From: an uncultured Bacillota bacterium
Lineage (GTDB): Bacteria; Bacillota_I; Bacilli_A; RFN20; CAG-449
NCBI GenBank assembly: GCA_905204225.1
Contig: CAJKZK010000077.1
Location: 1-8,828 of the forward strand
Direction: 5' to 3'
DNA length: 8,828 nucleotides
Part shown: piece after piece, positions 5,696 through 8,828 of the stretch
Layout: each line of letters starts with the position of its first letter
Position numbering within the stretch: position 1 is the first letter of the stretch
Notes under the pieces: generated by a model
What the model was told of the DNA's origin: nothing
Databases searched by the model: none
Seen by the model: the letters and a program-made list of their open reading frames with translations, nothing else
Made by a program: the position numbers and the translations under genes

Positions 5696-8212
5696 ATGGC
5701 TAAGAAAGAAAATGATAAAGAAAAATATTCAAGAATTAATTTAGAAGATGACGATGATGAAATTGAAGAAAAATCGATTTTTTCTAAAACAATAGAAATT
5801 CCTAAGCTTATTTTAGCAAAAAAAGGAAAAAGAAATAAAAAAATAGATTTATTTGATAAAGCTATTAGATATAATCCTACTTATCAAGAAGGATTAAATT
5901 ATTTGCAAGTTGAAGAAAGGCAAATCAACAATTTGTATAATAATCAAGCAAAGACATTATCTAAGACATATTTGCAAATTTTCTTAGAAAATGTTTTTAC
6001 TTTTTTTAATATTTTATTATTTTCTTTTGGTATAGTTTTATTATCAATTGGCTCTTATAAAAATTGTTTTTTCTTACTGATTGTTTTAGCTAATACAATT
6101 ATTGGTATAACTCAAGAAATAAGAGCAAAAAAAGTTATTGATAAATTATCTTTAATTAATGTTAGTCAAGTAAAAGTTATTAGAGATGGAAAACCTTTTC
6201 GAATACCAAATGATAAAATGGTTCTTGATGATGTATATTGCCTTAAAGCTGGCAACGAAATACCAGCTGATAGTTACATTATTAAAGGAACAGTAGAAGT
6301 TAATGAATCTTTATTGACAGGTGAATCTTTACCTATAAAAAAAGAAACAGATGATTATTTGCTTGCAGGATCTTATATTGTTTCTGGCGCTTGTATTTGT
6401 AGATGTGATAGAATAGGTGAACATAATTATATTGCTCAATTACAAAATAAAGCCCGTAAAGTAAAAAAAGCTAGATCTATTTTATTAACATCGTTAAACA
6501 GAATTATTAAATTAATATCAGCAATTATTCTTCCTATTGGAATTGCATCATTTATAAAAAATTATTTTACTATTGATTCAATTATTAGAGTGTTAGAAGT
6601 TACATTTGGCTCTTTAGTTGCTATGATTCCATCTGGATTATTTTTATTAATTTCCACTACATTAACTGTTTCAGTAATTAATTTAGCAAAGAAAAAAACA
6701 TTAGTGAATGACTCTTATGCCATTGAATCTTTAGCAAGATGTGACACTTTATGCTTGGATAAAACAGGCACTATTACTGATGGTGAAATGATTTTAGAGA
6801 AAATAGTCCCTTTAAAAAATATTAAATATAATCTTGATGAATTAATGGGTGATTTCTTAGCATGTTTTGAAGACCAAAATGTTACTTCAATTGCTTTAAG
6901 TAAAAAATATAAGCCAGTTAATAAATTTGAAGTAATAGACAAAATACCTTTTTCTAGCACAAGAAAATTATCTGCAGTGCAATTTAAAGAAGTAGGAACA
7001 TTAATTTTAGGAGCACCTGAATTTATTATAGAAGATCAAAATATTCTTAGTCAGGTTGAAGAATATACAAAAAGTGGTTGTAGAGTACTTTTGTTAGCTA
7101 AAAGTAAAACTCCTTTAAGTGATTTTAGAAAAAATGAACCAGTTGAACCAATTTGTTTATTTGTTTTAATTGATCATATTAGAGAAGAAGCCTATGAGAC
7201 AATTAAATGGTTTAATGATAATGATGTTGATATAAAAATTATTTCTGGAGATAACCCTCTTACAGTTTCTCAAATTGCTAAAAAAGTCGGGGTAAAAAAT
7301 GCAGATAATTATATTTCTTTAGATAATTTAAGTGATGAAGAAGTACAAAAAATATGTACTGAATATACTGTTTTTGGTAGAGTTTCACCTGAACAAAAAG
7401 CTATTTTAATTAAATCCTTGAAACATAGTGGAAAAACTGTTGCTATGACTGGAGATGGAGTTAATGATATTTTAGCAATGAAACAAGCTAATTGCTCTAT
7501 TGCTATTGCTTCTGGATCAGAAGCTGCTAGAAATTCTGCTCATTTAGTTTTAATGGATTCTAATTTTTCATCAATGCCTAAAGTAGTTGAAGAAGGAAGA
7601 AGAGTTATTAATAATATTCAACAATCATCAACTTTATTTTTAATGAAAACAATATATGCAATTGTAATGGCTATAGCTTGTCTTATTACATGGAGACCAG
7701 ATCCATTTACACCAAGTAGCTTTTATGTTTTAGAATTTGCTGTAATTGGTATTCCTTCATTTGCTTTAGCTTTACAACCAAATAAGAGTTTAGTTAAAGG
7801 AAATTTTTTGGAAAATGTTTTAACTAAATCAATTCCTGGTGGTTTTGCTTTAGTTTTCTCAGTTATCTCGTTATTGATTTTACAAAGACATTTTGATTTT
7901 TTTGAAATCAATAGTTTGTCAATTATGGTTACAATGGCATCTTTATCATTATCTATCACAGGATTATTGGTTTTATTTGACAAATGTATGCCATTTAATT
8001 GGTATAGAATTTGTGTATATTTATTAATGATAATATTCTCTACTATTTATATATCTTTATTTGGTGAAAGTATTTCAGGACTTCATTTTAGTGAATTAAA
8101 TACTAAAAATTGGCTAACACTTGTAGTAGTAGTGGTAATTTCGATGATTATATACAAAGTAAGTGATGTTATTATTAATTGTATTTTAAAAAAACATGAA
8201 AAAACAAAGTGA
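5696..8212 (+). CDS. CtpE-like P-type cation-transporting ATPase
   Basis: This 838-residue membrane pump should couple ATP hydrolysis to cation transport. It has the actuator motif TGES (208-211), phosphorylated Asp355 in DKTGT, SGDNP (517-521) and the hinge TGDGVND (585-591). Membrane helices lie near 100-117, 122-140, 270-288, 302-328 and 647-665, with more to about 830. ISGDNP, VFGRVSPEQK and the PSGL in helix 4 (312-315) point to the CtpE-like group; mycobacterial CtpE has been linked to calcium uptake. Helix 4 has PSG where CtpE, as I recall it, has PEG, so the ion is uncertain. The first 60 residues are a charged, probably disordered extension with a DDDDE cluster (18-22). The P-loop of the N domain contains KIPFSSTRK (416-424). 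TGA at 8210-8212 is the stop. The next gene starts inside this one. Confidence 0.92.
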   Translation: MAKKENDKEKYSRINLEDDDDEIEEKSIFSKTIEIPKLILAKKGKRNKKIDLFDKAIRYNPTYQEGLNYLQVEERQINNLYNNQAKTLSKTYLQIFLENVFTFFNILLFSFGIVLLSIGSYKNCFFLLIVLANTIIGITQEIRAKKVIDKLSLINVSQVKVIRDGKPFRIPNDKMVLDDVYCLKAGNEIPADSYIIKGTVEVNESLLTGESLPIKKETDDYLLAGSYIVSGACICRCDRIGEHNYIAQLQNKARKVKKARSILLTSLNRIIKLISAIILPIGIASFIKNYFTIDSIIRVLEVTFGSLVAMIPSGLFLLISTTLTVSVINLAKKKTLVNDSYAIESLARCDTLCLDKTGTITDGEMILEKIVPLKNIKYNLDELMGDFLACFEDQNVTSIALSKKYKPVNKFEVIDKIPFSSTRKLSAVQFKEVGTLILGAPEFIIEDQNILSQVEEYTKSGCRVLLLAKSKTPLSDFRKNEPVEPICLFVLIDHIREEAYETIKWFNDNDVDIKIISGDNPLTVSQIAKKVGVKNADNYISLDNLSDEEVQKICTEYTVFGRVSPEQKAILIKSLKHSGKTVAMTGDGVNDILAMKQANCSIAIASGSEAARNSAHLVLMDSNFSSMPKVVEEGRRVINNIQQSSTLFLMKTIYAIVMAIACLITWRPDPFTPSSFYVLEFAVIGIPSFALALQPNKSLVKGNFLENVLTKSIPGGFALVFSVISLLILQRHFDFFEINSLSIMVTMASLSLSITGLLVLFDKCMPFNWYRICVYLLMIIFSTIYISLFGESISGLHFSELNTKNWLTLVVVVVISMIIYKVSDVIINCILKKHEKTK

Positions 8213-8828
8213 TTATATAAAAATTATTTATTTTATTAAGTTTTTTGCTGATGCCATTTTTAGTGGATATTTAAGCATGTATTTTGCTTCTAAAATAGAT
8301 AGATTTTCTTTTGAATATGGCATTTTATTAGGTATAATTCCTTTTTGTGCTTTAATTGGTAATTTTATATGGGGATTATTTTCTAAAAATTTAAAGAAGA
8401 ATTTATTATTAATAAAAATTATCATTTCATTAGAAAGTGTAACAATGTTGCTATTTATAACTATTGATAATAATTTTATTTCTTTATTAATATCGACAAT
8501 TTTATTTGGCTTATTTAATTCACCTTGTTTTAGTATGCAAGATGGAATAGGTTCAACATACTCCAAAGAAGAAAATGTCCAATATCAATCAATTAGATAT
8601 ATGGGCTCTTGTGGCTATTTATTATCTTTAATAGTAGGAGCAGGTTTGATTACTTTATTTAAAAATAACTATGTATATATATTTTTAATAGCTTTAATAT
8701 TAAATTTAATATGTTTAATTTTATGGTTTTTTGTTAAACCATTTGAAGATATTAGTATTGAAGAAAAGAAAAAGGTTACTTTTTTAGAAACTATTTCAAA
8801 TAAAACTTTAGTTTTATATTTTATTGCA
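8196..8828 (+). CDS. Major facilitator superfamily transporter, 3' end cut off by the window
   Basis: An open frame from ATG 8196 to the window end gives 211 residues of an inner-membrane transporter with no stop reached. Hydrophobic segments lie at about 8-27, 41-60, 70-88, 92-112, 135-155 and 160-178, so six helices, half of a typical MFS protein, are visible. A charged loop (about 180-198) follows, as expected between the two halves. YQSIRYMGSCGY (about 132-143) resembles the R-x-WGS-x-G signature of the MFS_1_like/LacY-type group that includes nucleoside and sugar-proton symporters. The motif A position after helix 2 reads WGLFSKNLKK and lacks the usual Asp. The start overlaps the ATPase end by 17 bases in another frame and has no clear ribosome binding site, implying translational coupling. 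Starting later, at 8275, would remove helix 1. The substrate is unknown. Confidence 0.85.
   Translation, partial: MKKQSDYIKIIYFIKFFADAIFSGYLSMYFASKIDRFSFEYGILLGIIPFCALIGNFIWGLFSKNLKKNLLLIKIIISLESVTMLLFITIDNNFISLLISTILFGLFNSPCFSMQDGIGSTYSKEENVQYQSIRYMGSCGYLLSLIVGAGLITLFKNNYVYIFLIALILNLICLILWFFVKPFEDISIEEKKKVTFLETISNKTLVLYFIA

Noticed and set aside
6715..7983. Minus-strand open frames inside the ATPase gene
   Set aside because: They are antisense to the conserved P-type ATPase motifs and membrane helices, with no independent evidence.
8210..8239. Reading TGA as tryptophan, which would extend the ATPase by about ten residues
   Set aside because: All tryptophans in the identified proteins use TGG, and the next gene begins inside the ATPase end, so TGA as a normal stop is simpler. 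One TGA is not proof for the whole genome.
8228..8566. Minus-strand open frame of 112 codons near the window end
   Set aside because: The + strand here encodes a clear six-helix MFS half that continues past the window end, so the minus frame is a shadow.
1..8828. CRISPR array, insertion sequence, tRNA or rRNA gene, phage or defence module
   Set aside because: I saw no regularly spaced repeats, transposase motifs, cloverleaf-like or rRNA sequence, or defence-protein motifs; the window is mostly ordinary chromosomal genes.

Overview
The window is about three-quarters A+T and gene-dense, with every convincing gene on the + strand. It looks like an uncultured low-GC Firmicutes/Bacilli lineage of the RF39, Erysipelotrichia or Mollicutes-relative kind. 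This rests on the base composition, the Firmicutes-like cmk-der-gpsA order, a SpoVIF-like sporulation protein, and ribosome binding sites that end in GGTGA. All tryptophan codons in the recognisable genes are TGG. The P-type ATPase ends in TGA where a new gene overlaps it, so the standard bacterial code (TGA = stop) fits better than the mycoplasma code. The exact taxon is inference.

Layout. (1) 51-1724: a secreted or membrane-anchored subtilisin-family protease with a propeptide-like N-terminal region and a beta-rich C-terminal domain. (2) 1725-2020: intergenic DNA holding a possible 49-codon ORF, an A-tract/T-tract hairpin that looks like an intrinsic terminator, and an extended -10 promoter. 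(3) 2021-5340: a tight operon of an unrecognised small tail-anchored protein, cytidylate kinase (cmk), the double-GTPase ribosome assembly factor Der, and glycerol-3-phosphate dehydrogenase (gpsA), with overlaps or gaps of only a few bases. (4) 5381-5617: a short SpoVIF-family gene whose start region folds into a hairpin over its own ribosome binding site and carries a late mother-cell sigma-like -10 box. (5) 5696-8828: a CtpE-like P-type cation ATPase, then a major facilitator transporter that starts inside the ATPase gene and runs off the window end.

How the genes work together. cmk feeds nucleotide pools, der matures the 50S ribosomal subunit, and gpsA supplies glycerol 3-phosphate for phospholipids. 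They form an ordinary growth-linked housekeeping block. The SpoVIF-like gene after gpsA suggests the lineage forms spores or retains part of the programme. The ATPase and the transporter form a probable translationally coupled membrane-transport pair of unknown substrate. I see no IS elements, CRISPR arrays, tRNA or rRNA genes and no clear novel multi-gene system. The best leads are the control region of the SpoVIF-like gene, the unusual 5' end of the protease gene, and the unknown operon-leading membrane protein.
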